From Pseudolabrys sp. (GTDB taxonomy: Bacteria > Pseudomonadota > Alphaproteobacteria > Rhizobiales > Xanthobacteraceae): a stretch of 34,166 nucleotides of DNA. Each line of letters starts with the position of its first letter. The stretch's first letter is position 1. The stretch lies in the NCBI GenBank assembly GCA_022843325.1, contig JALHNV010000039.1, forward strand, positions 1 to 34,166, given 5' to 3'. The notes below the pieces were generated by a model. It saw only the letters and a list, made by a program, of their open reading frames with translations. It searched no databases and was not told where the DNA came from. This document shows, piece after piece, positions 7,800 through 15,255 of the stretch. The position numbers and the translations under genes were made by a program.

Positions 7800-9614
7800 A
7801 TGGCCTTACCGGCAGCTGCCTTCAGCGACAAAGAGCGTTACTTCCTCGGCGTGGAGAAATCCGCCAGCGGGCGCGCCTGGCGTGACCGGCTGGACGAGCG
7901 CGGCAATGCGCGGGCCATGACCATTGCGCAGCGGCTGGGCCTGCCCGATTTGCTGGCGCGGGTGCTGGCCGGGCGCGGCGTCGAAGCCGATACTGCTGAG
8001 GCCTACCTTGATCCCACCATCAAGCGGCTGCTGCCCGATCCGGCCGTGCTGACCGGCATGGACGCCGCCGCGGCGCGGCTCGCCGATGCCATGGTCAAAG
8101 GCGAGCGCGTGGCCATCTTCGGCGACTACGATGTCGACGGCGCCACCTCGGCGGCGCTGTTGTGCCGCTATCTGCGGCAGGGCGGGCTCGACCCGATCGT
8201 GCATATCCCCGACCGCATTTTCGAGGGTTACGGGCCGAACGTCGATGCGATCCGTTCGTTTGCCCAGCGTGGCGCGACGCTGCTGGTCACCGTCGATTGC
8301 GGCACGACGAGCCATGAACCGCTCGCGGAGGCCCGCACGCTCGGGCTGGAAACGGTGGTGATCGATCATCACCAGGCCGATGTGCAGCTTCCCGATGCGG
8401 CTGCCATCGTCAACCCGAACCGCGCCGACGATCTGTCCGGGCTTGGCCATCTCGCGGCCGTTGGACTGGTGTTTCTGACGCTGGTGGCGCTGACGCGCGA
8501 ACTGCGCCAGCGCGGTTTCTGGAGCGCCACGCGCCCGCCGCCGGACTTGCTATCGATGCTGCATCTGGTGGCGCTCGGCACCGTCGCCGACGTGGTGCCG
8601 CTGAAGGGGCTGAACCGCGCCTTCGTCGCCAAGGGGCTGATCGCGCTGCGGCGGCGCGAACAGATCGGGCTGACCGCGCTAATGGACGCCGCCCGATTAA
8701 GCGGGCCGCCGGAATCCTGGCACCTCGGCTTTCTGCTCGGCCCGCGCATCAATGCCGGCGGCCGCATCGGCCGCGCCGACCTCGGCGTCAGCCTGCTGCT
8801 GGAGGAGGATCCGTCGGAAGCCGCCCGCATCGCCGGCGAACTGGACCGACTGAATACCGAACGCCGCCAGATTGAGGTCGCCACCGTAGCGCAGGCGGAA
8901 GCCGAGGCCATGGCCGCGCTCGGTCTGGAAGAGAAGGGCGCGGTGGTGGTCACCGCCGCGCAGGGTTGGCACCCCGGCGTGGTCGGGCTGGTGGCGGCGC
9001 GTCTGAAGGAAACCTACGGCCGTCCCGCCTTTGCCATCGCCATCGAGCCGGGCGGTACAGGCACCGGTTCGGGGCGTTCGATTGCCGGGGTCGATCTCGG
9101 CCGCGCGGTGCGGCAGGCGGTGCATGACGGATTGCTGCTGAAGGGCGGCGGCCACGCCATGGCGGCCGGCGTCACGCTGCGCAAGGAGGCTATCGGCGCC
9201 TTCCGGGCTTTTCTGGAGGAGACGCTGGCGCCTTCCGTTGAGGTGGCGCGGCGTGACAATGCCCTCAAGATCGACGGCGCCGTGAGTGGCGGCGCGGTCA
9301 ATGTCGCATTGTGCGAGATGCTGTCGCGGGCCGGTCCCTTCGGCGCCGGCAATCCGGAGCCGTTGCTGGCGCTACCGGGGCATACGCTGGCTTATGTGGA
9401 TCCGGTAGGCGAAAACCACATCCGGGCGCGCTTCCGCTCCGGCGACGGCAAATTCGTCAATGCCATCGCCTTCCGCGCCGCAGGGCAGCCGCTCGGCAAG
9501 GCGCTGGTTGAGAACCGCGGCCGCGCGGTGCACGCGGCCGGGTATCTTGCGGTCGATCGCTGGCAAGGCCAGGAGCGGGTGCAGATGCGGCTGAGCGATA
9601 TCGCAGTCAGCTAG
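7800..9614 (+). CDS. recJ: Single-stranded-DNA-specific exonuclease RecJ
   Basis: RecJ degrades single-stranded DNA 5' to 3' in recombination and mismatch repair. The 604-residue protein has all the DHH-family motifs. These are GDYDVDG with the metal-binding aspartates at 109-113, the VTVDCG motif, the DHH motif at 189-191, and the DHHA1 motif GGGHAMAAG from residue 449. The C-terminal 130 residues form the OB-fold RecJ domain. The gene follows glpX after 57 bases on the same strand. It ends 18 bases from the convergent stop of a secreted-protein gene. No sign of truncation. Confidence 0.97.
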   Translation: MALPAAAFSDKERYFLGVEKSASGRAWRDRLDERGNARAMTIAQRLGLPDLLARVLAGRGVEADTAEAYLDPTIKRLLPDPAVLTGMDAAAARLADAMVKGERVAIFGDYDVDGATSAALLCRYLRQGGLDPIVHIPDRIFEGYGPNVDAIRSFAQRGATLLVTVDCGTTSHEPLAEARTLGLETVVIDHHQADVQLPDAAAIVNPNRADDLSGLGHLAAVGLVFLTLVALTRELRQRGFWSATRPPPDLLSMLHLVALGTVADVVPLKGLNRAFVAKGLIALRRREQIGLTALMDAARLSGPPESWHLGFLLGPRINAGGRIGRADLGVSLLLEEDPSEAARIAGELDRLNTERRQIEVATVAQAEAEAMAALGLEEKGAVVVTAAQGWHPGVVGLVAARLKETYGRPAFAIAIEPGGTGTGSGRSIAGVDLGRAVRQAVHDGLLLKGGGHAMAAGVTLRKEAIGAFRAFLEETLAPSVEVARRDNALKIDGAVSGGAVNVALCEMLSRAGPFGAGNPEPLLALPGHTLAYVDPVGENHIRARFRSGDGKFVNAIAFRAAGQPLGKALVENRGRAVHAAGYLAVDRWQGQERVQMRLSDIAVS

Positions 9615-9632
9615 CTCCCACCCGGCGCTCGC

Positions 9633-10133
9633 CTACATCCGATTGGTCGGCGCCGGCGTGTCAGGTGCCGTCTCGAGCGGCCCGCCCGAGCCGGAGGTGC
9701 CTGGCGCCGGCTGCGCTCCCTCGGCGCGCTTGCCCATCCGGTCGAACAACTCGCCTGCGGCCTGTACGCAGCTCTGGATTTCGACGTGCGCCGGGCACCG
9801 GATGTCGATCCGGGCATCCCCGTTGGCGATGCGGAAGCGCGCGCCTGCGCCCCGAGCACCGTGCATCCGGCCCATGTAATGGGGGCCCATGCCGTGATGC
9901 GGTCCGCGGTGATAGCCGCGGCGGCCTTCGTCGCGGTCTCCACCACGGCGTTCTTCGGCGCGGTCACGATCGCGACGCCGTTCGCCGTCGTCGTCTCTTT
10001 CACTTCGATCCGACCGATACTCCGAGCGGCGGTCGTCTCGATCGCTGCGGTCGGACGATTGCGCGAAACTGGCCGGCGCGAAGCCGAGCGTAGCGGCCAT
10101 GGCCGTTGCGAGCGCGAGGGGAGCAATTTTCAT
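9633..10133 (-). CDS. Secreted Arg/Asp-rich protein, unknown function
   Basis: From ATG 10133 the product has 166 residues. A clear Sec signal peptide (residues 1-25, ending PASFAQ) is followed by about 50 residues made almost only of Arg, Asp, Glu and Ser in short repeats such as RSDRSERDDD. A His/Gly/Met segment (HRGPHHGMGPHYMGRMHG) comes next. A more ordered part contains two cysteines in IRCPAHVEIQSC, and the tail is rich in Pro and Gly. The open frame extends upstream by 25 codons, but the 10133 start is chosen because it begins directly at the signal peptide. The cysteine-containing segment may bind a ligand or form a disulfide in the periplasm. I do not recognise a named family. It is divergent from the TctC-type gene. 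Confidence 0.7.
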   Translation of the reverse strand: MKIAPLALATAMAATLGFAPASFAQSSDRSDRDDRRSEYRSDRSERDDDGERRRDRDRAEERRGGDRDEGRRGYHRGPHHGMGPHYMGRMHGARGAGARFRIANGDARIDIRCPAHVEIQSCVQAAGELFDRMGKRAEGAQPAPGTSGSGGPLETAPDTPAPTNRM

Positions 10134-10298
10134 GGGTGGCTCTCTGTTTGGGGACGCGTTGGATGCCAACGTCGCCGACCGCCAACTCGTTCCGGGCGGT
10201 GTCGCCAACCCTTGTCAGCGCCGTCAAGGGGTGGAACAATTCCGCCGTCGCGCGACGTCATGCAGAACGAACAATCAGACGCGACGGGGGAAATCGCC
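10134..10298. promoter_or_regulatory. Divergent promoter region (secreted protein / binding protein)
   Basis: This 165-base gap lies between two divergent start codons and must hold both promoters. I see no strong palindrome. The ribosome site for the plus-strand gene is the GGGGGA at 10286-10291. Confidence 0.4.
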
Positions 10299-11270
10299 AT
10301 GCTGCGCTTGCGTTTCATCGCTGCAACACTTGCTATCCTGCCCTTCGCAACGGGTGCGACCTCCGTTCAGGCCCAGACCTATCCGGCGCGCGACATCACC
10401 TTCATCGTCGCCTTCGCCGCCGGCGGCGTCGCCGATACGGTGGCGCGCATGGTCGGGCAGGGCGTCGCCGCCAAACTGGGGCGCAATGTGGTGATCGAAA
10501 ACCGCGGCGGCGCCGGCGGCAACATCGCCGCGACGGCGGTCGCGCGCGCCGAGCCCGATGGCTACACGCTGCTGGTAACGACGACGGCGCTGGCGATCAA
10601 CGAGACGTTGCGCAAGAACAGCGGCTTCACCGCCGGCGATTTCACGTCGGTGGCGATCGTGGCGTCGAGCCCGGAATCACTGATCACGAGCACGGCGAAC
10701 CCGTCCGGCAATCTGGCCGACTTCATGAAGGCGGCTCAAGGCAAGAGCGTCAATTTCGGCAGCGCCGGCGTCGGCAGCGGTTCGCATATTGCCGCCGAAT
10801 ACTTCTTCAAGGTGCACGGCAAGATCGCCGCGGTGCATGTGCCGTTCCAGGGCGGCGCGCCGGCGATGAACGCCACCATCGGCGGCCAGATCGATCTGCT
10901 GGCGACCACGCTGGGCGGCGGCGGCGCGGCGCAGATTGCCGGCGGCAAGGTCAAGGGTCTGGGTGTGGCCAGCGAGAAGCGGGTTGCGGCGGTGCCGAAT
11001 GTGCCGACCTTCGCCGAAGCCGGATACCCCGGATTCGAGGCGTCGTCATGGGTCGGCATCTTCGCGCCGGCCAAGACCAGTCCGGAGATCGTCACGGCCC
11101 TGAACGCTGCGATCGATGAGGTGATAAAGGACAAGGACCTGCGGCAGAAGCTGACAGCGATCGGCTTCGAGCCGATCAACGGCACGCAAAAGCAGGCGGA
11201 GGATTACTTCCGCGCCGAGGTGGCGAAGTGGGGCAAGATGGTCACCGCATTGGGGCTGTCGATCAACTGA
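10299..11270 (+). CDS. Bug/TctC-type tripartite tricarboxylate transporter binding protein
   Basis: This 323-residue periplasmic solute-binding protein has a Sec signal peptide ending at VQAQ (about residue 25). The mature part begins with YPARDITFIVAFAAGG, the family hallmark, followed by the NRGGAGGNIAA and DGYTLL motifs and the PNVPTFAEAGYPGFE segment. These proteins bind carboxylates and hand them to TctA/TctB membrane partners. No tctA or tctB gene is nearby, so this is an orphan of the kind that is very abundant in some proteobacteria. It could feed a distant transporter or act in sensing. It lies upstream of soxY on the same strand with a 122-base gap and no evident link. The ligand cannot be predicted. 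Confidence 0.9.
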   Translation: MLRLRFIAATLAILPFATGATSVQAQTYPARDITFIVAFAAGGVADTVARMVGQGVAAKLGRNVVIENRGGAGGNIAATAVARAEPDGYTLLVTTTALAINETLRKNSGFTAGDFTSVAIVASSPESLITSTANPSGNLADFMKAAQGKSVNFGSAGVGSGSHIAAEYFFKVHGKIAAVHVPFQGGAPAMNATIGGQIDLLATTLGGGGAAQIAGGKVKGLGVASEKRVAAVPNVPTFAEAGYPGFEASSWVGIFAPAKTSPEIVTALNAAIDEVIKDKDLRQKLTAIGFEPINGTQKQAEDYFRAEVAKWGKMVTALGLSIN

Positions 11271-11392
11271 ATGCCGCTCCGACCGCGTCGCAAACCCATT
11301 CCCGTGGGGTTGGCGGAGCGTTATAAGCCCCCATATGTCCCTGATCGTGGCGCGTCTGAACGCGCGCGTCCACCCGTTGCGGAGAACTGACC

Positions 11393-11851
11393 ATGCGAGC
11401 GCTTTCCCGTCGTGATGCCCTGACGGCTCTGGGCGCCACCGGTGCCGCCTTGGCGATGACCGGGTGGAGCGACGGTGCGCTCGCGACGGTGCAGGAGGCG
11501 GCGGATGAGATCGCCAAGTTCACCGGCGGCAAGGCGCCTGTGAAGGGCAAAATCACCATCGAGCTGCCGGAAATCGCCGAAAACGGCAACACCGTGCCGC
11601 TGCGGGTTTCGGTCGAGTCGCCGATGACGGCGGAGGACTACATCACCGACGTGCTGGTCGTTGCCGACGGCAATCCGCGTCCCGGCGTCGCCACGTTCCG
11701 CTTCACGCCGATGTCGGGAAAGGCGGATATCTCGACCCGCATGCGGCTCGCCGCCACCCAGAACATCGTCGTCATTGCCAGGACCAACAAAGGTGACCTC
11801 TTCACCGGACAGCGGCAGGTGACGGTCACGGTCGGCGGTTGCGTCGGCTGA
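11393..11851 (+). CDS. soxY: Thiosulfate-oxidation carrier protein SoxY
   Basis: SoxY carries sulfur intermediates covalently on a C-terminal cysteine during periplasmic thiosulfate/sulfide oxidation. The 152-residue precursor has a twin-arginine signal (SRRDALTALGATGAALA), as expected for SoxY. The carrier cysteine is Cys150 near the end, in the ending GGCVG. The common family ending is GGCGG, so this copy has Val in place of the first of the last two glycines. A GGAG ribosome site precedes ATG 11393. soxZ follows 25 bases after the stop. No soxXA, soxB or soxCD gene is in the window. Confidence 0.93.
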   Translation: MRALSRRDALTALGATGAALAMTGWSDGALATVQEAADEIAKFTGGKAPVKGKITIELPEIAENGNTVPLRVSVESPMTAEDYITDVLVVADGNPRPGVATFRFTPMSGKADISTRMRLAATQNIVVIARTNKGDLFTGQRQVTVTVGGCVG

Positions 11852-11876
11852 GATCCAACAAATCGAGGATATGACG

Positions 11877-12200
11877 ATGGCAGACCGGCCGCGGATCAGA
11901 CTTCCCAAGCAAGCCAAGAAGGGCGAGTTGATCGAAATCAGGACGTTGCTCCCGCACCTGATGGAGTCGGGGCAGCGCAAGGGCGCTGACGGCAAGGTAT
12001 TTCCGCGCAAGATCGTCAACGCCTTCACCTGTGAATTCAACGGCAAGCTCGTCTTCTCCGCCACGCTGGAGCCGGCGATTGCCGCCAATCCCTACCTGCA
12101 GTTCTCCGCCAGGGTCGAGGAAAGCGGCACATTCCGCTTCGCCTGGACGGATGACGACGGCACGGTCATCACCGCGGATGAGATGATCACCGTGATCTGA
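11877..12200 (+). CDS. soxZ: Thiosulfate-oxidation protein SoxZ
   Basis: SoxZ is the partner of SoxY in the SoxYZ carrier complex, exported with SoxY's signal since it lacks one itself. The 107 residues match the family. The sequence contains the typical segments IEIRTLLPHLMESG and FTCEFNGKLVF and ends in an immunoglobulin-like strand pattern. Of two close ATGs, 11877 is chosen because the GAGGA site lies about seven bases upstream of it. At 11871 the spacing would be too short. It is in an operon with soxY. Confidence 0.94.
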   Translation: MADRPRIRLPKQAKKGELIEIRTLLPHLMESGQRKGADGKVFPRKIVNAFTCEFNGKLVFSATLEPAIAANPYLQFSARVEESGTFRFAWTDDDGTVITADEMITVI

Positions 12201-12403
12201 TGCCCCGCGCGCGTGGCCGGAGCCGCCGCGAGGGCGAGAAGGTTCTTTGTGCCTGATTGCGCAGTCGGAGACGGAACGTGCTGCCGTCCTCGGCCGGCAT
12301 AGAATAACAATCGCTGCGACAATTTGTCAGCATTGGCATAAAACAGAAAAGATGGACGGCGGCCTCACCTGAGGTGCAACGCTCCCGCCGGGAGTGGAAT
12401 ACC
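12201..12403. promoter_or_regulatory. Gap between soxZ and the cytochrome gene
   Basis: This 203-base non-coding stretch has an AT-richer patch at roughly 12300-12355 and an odd palindrome CACCT-G-AGGTG at 12366-12376, shortly before the cytochrome ribosome site. It could hold a separate promoter for the flavocytochrome pair. No terminator is obvious after soxZ. Confidence 0.35.
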
Positions 12404-12778
12404 ATGCATGACGCGGCGCTTTGTTGGCTGTTGGCGACACGATCAACCGGTGCAGGGCGAAGCGGCATGATCGCCTTGCTGGTGCTGCTGATGACACCGT
12501 TTGCCGGGGTGCAAGCCGGTGCGGCGGCCGATCTCGAGCTCGGCCGCCATCTGTCGTCCGAATGCATGACCTGCCACGGCGCCGCTCAAGCCAGCGCCAT
12601 TCCGAAAATTTTCGGTCATGAGCCGGCGACTTTCGCCGAAGTGATGAAGGCCTACCGCGACAAGAGCCTGCCGAACGAGGCAATGCAAACGGTGGCTGCC
12701 AGACTCAACGACGAGGACATCGCTTCGCTTGCGCTCTATTTCGCCACCGCCAAAAGCCCGACCAAAAAACCAGATTAA
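12404..12778 (+). CDS. Monohaem c-type cytochrome, flavocytochrome c sulfide dehydrogenase subunit (FccA/SoxE-like)
   Basis: From ATG 12404 the product has 124 residues with one haem-binding motif, CMTCH, and a later methionine as the likely sixth ligand. The N-terminus is hydrophobic (MIALLVLLMTPFAGVQAGAAA) and acts as an export signal. It is preceded by about 20 less typical residues, so the true start may be the ATG at 12467. The gene lies 28 bases ahead of the FccB-like flavoprotein gene, and together they match the cytochrome/flavoprotein pair of sulfide dehydrogenase. SoxE of Paracoccus is dihaem. This one has a single haem site and is closer to monohaem FccA-type subunits. It would accept electrons from the flavoprotein in the periplasm. 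Confidence 0.85.
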   Translation: MHDAALCWLLATRSTGAGRSGMIALLVLLMTPFAGVQAGAAADLELGRHLSSECMTCHGAAQASAIPKIFGHEPATFAEVMKAYRDKSLPNEAMQTVAARLNDEDIASLALYFATAKSPTKKPD

Positions 12779-12806
12779 CACCATCTCGCATTCAAGGGAG
12801 TTTCGC

Positions 12807-14078
12807 ATGACCGTTCTGACACGCCGTAATTTTACTGCCGTCGCCGGCGCCTCGCTGGCCACGTCGCTGTTTGCACCGGCCGCCTTCGGCCAGGCCAAGC
12901 CGCGCCTCGTCGTGATCGGCGGCGGGCCGGGCGGCGCGACCGTCGCCCGTTACGTCGCCAAGGATTCCAACGGCGCTGTCGATGTCACGCTGATCGAGCC
13001 GCAGAAGACCTTCACCACCTGCTTCTTCTCCAACATCTATGTTGGCGGCTTCCGCGATCTGAAGTCGCTGACGCATACTTACGACAACGTCGCCAAGGCC
13101 GGCGTCAAGGTGGTGCATGCGGCCGCGACCGCCATCGACCGCGACAAGAAGACCGTTACCCTCAGCGACGGCGGCACCGTGCCCTACGACCGGCTGGTGA
13201 TCGCACCGGGCATCGACCTGAAATACGACTCCGTGCCCGGCTATTCGGAAGCCGCCGCGGAAATCATGCCGCACGCCTGGAAGGCCGGGCCGCAGACCGA
13301 ACTGCTGGTCAAGAAGCTCAACGCGCTCAACGACGGCGACCTCATCGTGATGGTGGCGCCGCCGAACCCGTACCGCTGCCCGCCGGGCCCCTACGAGCGC
13401 GCCTCGATGTTTGCCCATGTGCTCAAGACCAAGGGCCACAAGAAGTCGAAGATCATCATCGTCGATCCGAAGCCGGCGTTCTCCAAGCAGGCGGTGTTCA
13501 TGGAAGGCTGGGAGAAGCACTACCCCGGCGTGATCGAGTGGCAGGACCCCAAGGTGCATGGCGGCATCAAGGGTGTCGATCCGAAGACCGGAGAAGTGAA
13601 AACCGATCTGGCGGACTACAAGGCGGCGCTGGCGAACGTGATCCCGGCGCAGTCGGCCGGCAAGATTGCCATCGACGCCGGCCTGACCGACAAGTCCGGA
13701 TTCTGCCCGATCCATCCGGAGTCGATGAAATCGACGGTCGATGCCAACATCTTCGTGGTGGGCGATGCGTCGATTGCCGGCGACATGCCGAAGTCGGCGT
13801 TCTCGGCCAACAGCCAGGCCAAGGTCGCGGCGATGACGGTGCGCGCCGAGCTGACGCAGTCGCGGGCCTTCCCGGCGCGCTATTCGAACACCTGCTGGAG
13901 CCTGATCGCGCCGGACGACGACATCAAGGTCGGCGCCAGCTACGAGCCGGGCGACGGCAAGATCAAGGCCGGCGCCGGCTTCGTCAGCCAGAAGGGTGAG
14001 CCGGCCGATCTGCGCAAGGCGAACTACAAGGAGTCGGTAGACTGGTACAACGGCATCATCGCCGACACCTTCGGCTGA
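12807..14078 (+). CDS. Flavocytochrome c sulfide dehydrogenase flavoprotein subunit (FccB/SoxF)
   Basis: This 423-residue periplasmic FAD protein oxidises sulfide (or sulfane sulfur) and passes electrons to its cytochrome partner. A twin-arginine signal (TRRNFTAVAG, residues 5-14) is followed by the FAD-binding motif VVIGGGPGGATVA. The redox cysteine pair typical of FccB is visible as Cys191 (in NPYRCPPGPYER) and Cys363 (in NTCWSL). The second FAD-contact segment FVVGDASIAGDMPKSA is also visible. A strong AAGGGAG site lies six bases before ATG 12807. It is in an operon with the upstream cytochrome gene and is followed by an intrinsic terminator. Confidence 0.93.
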   Translation: MTVLTRRNFTAVAGASLATSLFAPAAFGQAKPRLVVIGGGPGGATVARYVAKDSNGAVDVTLIEPQKTFTTCFFSNIYVGGFRDLKSLTHTYDNVAKAGVKVVHAAATAIDRDKKTVTLSDGGTVPYDRLVIAPGIDLKYDSVPGYSEAAAEIMPHAWKAGPQTELLVKKLNALNDGDLIVMVAPPNPYRCPPGPYERASMFAHVLKTKGHKKSKIIIVDPKPAFSKQAVFMEGWEKHYPGVIEWQDPKVHGGIKGVDPKTGEVKTDLADYKAALANVIPAQSAGKIAIDAGLTDKSGFCPIHPESMKSTVDANIFVVGDASIAGDMPKSAFSANSQAKVAAMTVRAELTQSRAFPARYSNTCWSLIAPDDDIKVGASYEPGDGKIKAGAGFVSQKGEPADLRKANYKESVDWYNGIIADTFG

Positions 14079-14104
14079 TCGCCCCACACATCGCAGTGTC
14101 ACGG

Positions 14105-14136
14105 AACGGCGGTCCGCAGGGGCCGCCGTTTTGCTT
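14105..14136 (+). terminator. Intrinsic terminator after the flavocytochrome genes
   Basis: An 11-base stem (14105-14115 with 14120-14130, one G-T pair) and a 4-base loop are followed by a T-rich tail within GTTTTGCTT. The position 26 bases after the fccB-like stop fits termination of the sulfur operon. Confidence 0.75.
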
Positions 14137-14198
14137 ATGGCGCGGCTTTGGCCTATGATTTTTGGCGCCAACCCCTTGTTCCGTCCGGGAAATTCGAC

Positions 14199-15185
14199 AT
14201 GACCAAACTCAACCTGTCCGTCGCCGTCGGGCCCTACGACCGCACCCGGGCGCTGATCGACGGCGCGGTTCAAATTGACGGTGTCTCGGCCGCCTGCATG
14301 ACGCTGTCGCCGGAGGAGATCTTCTTCCGCGCCTTCCGCCATGCCGAGTTCGACATCTGCGAACTGTCGCTGTCGAGCTTCACGGTCAAGACCGCGCAGG
14401 GCGGCGGGCCCTATGTCGGTGTGCCGGCCTTCGTGTCGCGGGCGTTCCGCCACACCTCGATCTATGTGCGCACCGACCACATCAAGAAGCCCGAAGACCT
14501 CAAGGGCAAGCGCGTCGGCGTGCCGGAATATCAACTCACGGCCAATGTCTGGGCGCGCGCCATCCTGGAAGACGATTACGGCGTCAAGCCATCCGATATC
14601 CAGTGGGTGCGCGGCGGCATCGAGCACGCCGGGCGGCCCGAGAAGATCACCATCAAGCTGCCGGACGATGTGAAGCTTGAGAACGCACCGGAGGGCAAGA
14701 CCATCTCGGCCATGCTGGCGGAGGGCAGCATTGACGGCTTCATCGCGCCGCGGCCGCCGTCGCTGCCCAAGAACACGCCGAACGTCGGCTGGCTGTTTGC
14801 CGATCCGGTCGCGGCCGCCAGGGATTACTTCACGCGCACCGGCATTTTTCCGATCATGCACATTGTCGGCGTGCGGCGCGAGCTGGCCGACAAGCATCCG
14901 TGGCTGCCCGGCGCGGTGTACAAGGCCTTCGAGCAGTCGAAGGCCGCGGCGCTGGACCTGTTGAGCGACACGTCCGCGACCAAGGTGACGCTGCCCTTCG
15001 TCGAGGAACGGCTGGCAGAAGCGCGCGACCTGATGGGCGAGGACTTCTGGTCCTACGGCCTGGAAGCCAACCGCAAGACGCTGGAGACCTTCCTGCGCCA
15101 TCACCACGCGCAGGGCCTGTCGTCGCGGCGGGTGACGCCGGAGGAACTGTTCCACCCCGGCACGCACGAGGCGTTCAAGCTTTAA
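14199..15185 (+). CDS. 4,5-dihydroxyphthalate decarboxylase-like protein (periplasmic-binding-protein fold)
   Basis: This 328-residue protein resembles proteins annotated as 4,5-dihydroxyphthalate decarboxylase, a family built on the two-lobed binding-protein fold shared with NitT/TauT-type solute-binding proteins. Visible signs are LNLSVAVGPYDRTRAL at the start, FFRAFRHAEFDICELSLSSF, LKGKRVGVPEYQLTANVWARA, and RTGIFPIMH later. There is no signal peptide, which points to a cytoplasmic enzyme and not a transporter component. The name is widely copied to relatives whose substrate is unknown, so the specific reaction should be read with caution. Decarboxylation of some aromatic dicarboxylate is plausible given the neighbouring ABC/ThDP operon. 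It is convergent with that operon. Confidence 0.75.
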   Translation: MTKLNLSVAVGPYDRTRALIDGAVQIDGVSAACMTLSPEEIFFRAFRHAEFDICELSLSSFTVKTAQGGGPYVGVPAFVSRAFRHTSIYVRTDHIKKPEDLKGKRVGVPEYQLTANVWARAILEDDYGVKPSDIQWVRGGIEHAGRPEKITIKLPDDVKLENAPEGKTISAMLAEGSIDGFIAPRPPSLPKNTPNVGWLFADPVAAARDYFTRTGIFPIMHIVGVRRELADKHPWLPGAVYKAFEQSKAAALDLLSDTSATKVTLPFVEERLAEARDLMGEDFWSYGLEANRKTLETFLRHHHAQGLSSRRVTPEELFHPGTHEAFKL

Positions 15186-15216
15186 GGCTTCGCGCGCCTC
15201 GGCCGAACCCGAGCAT

Positions 15217-15241
15217 GGGCGGATGCCACCGGCGTCCGCCC
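15217..15241. terminator. Bidirectional hairpin between convergent genes
   Basis: An 11-base stem (15217-15227 with 15231-15241, one G-T mismatch pair) has a 3-base loop. It lies in the 70-base gap between two convergent stops. There is no clear T-tract on either side, so strength is uncertain. Confidence 0.5.
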
Positions 15242-15255
15242 AGCGTTCTCGTCGC

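Noticed and set aside
12792-15167. 791-codon minus-strand open frame opposite fccB and the decarboxylase-like gene
   Set aside because: It spans two well-supported genes and a terminator and has no recognisable domain.
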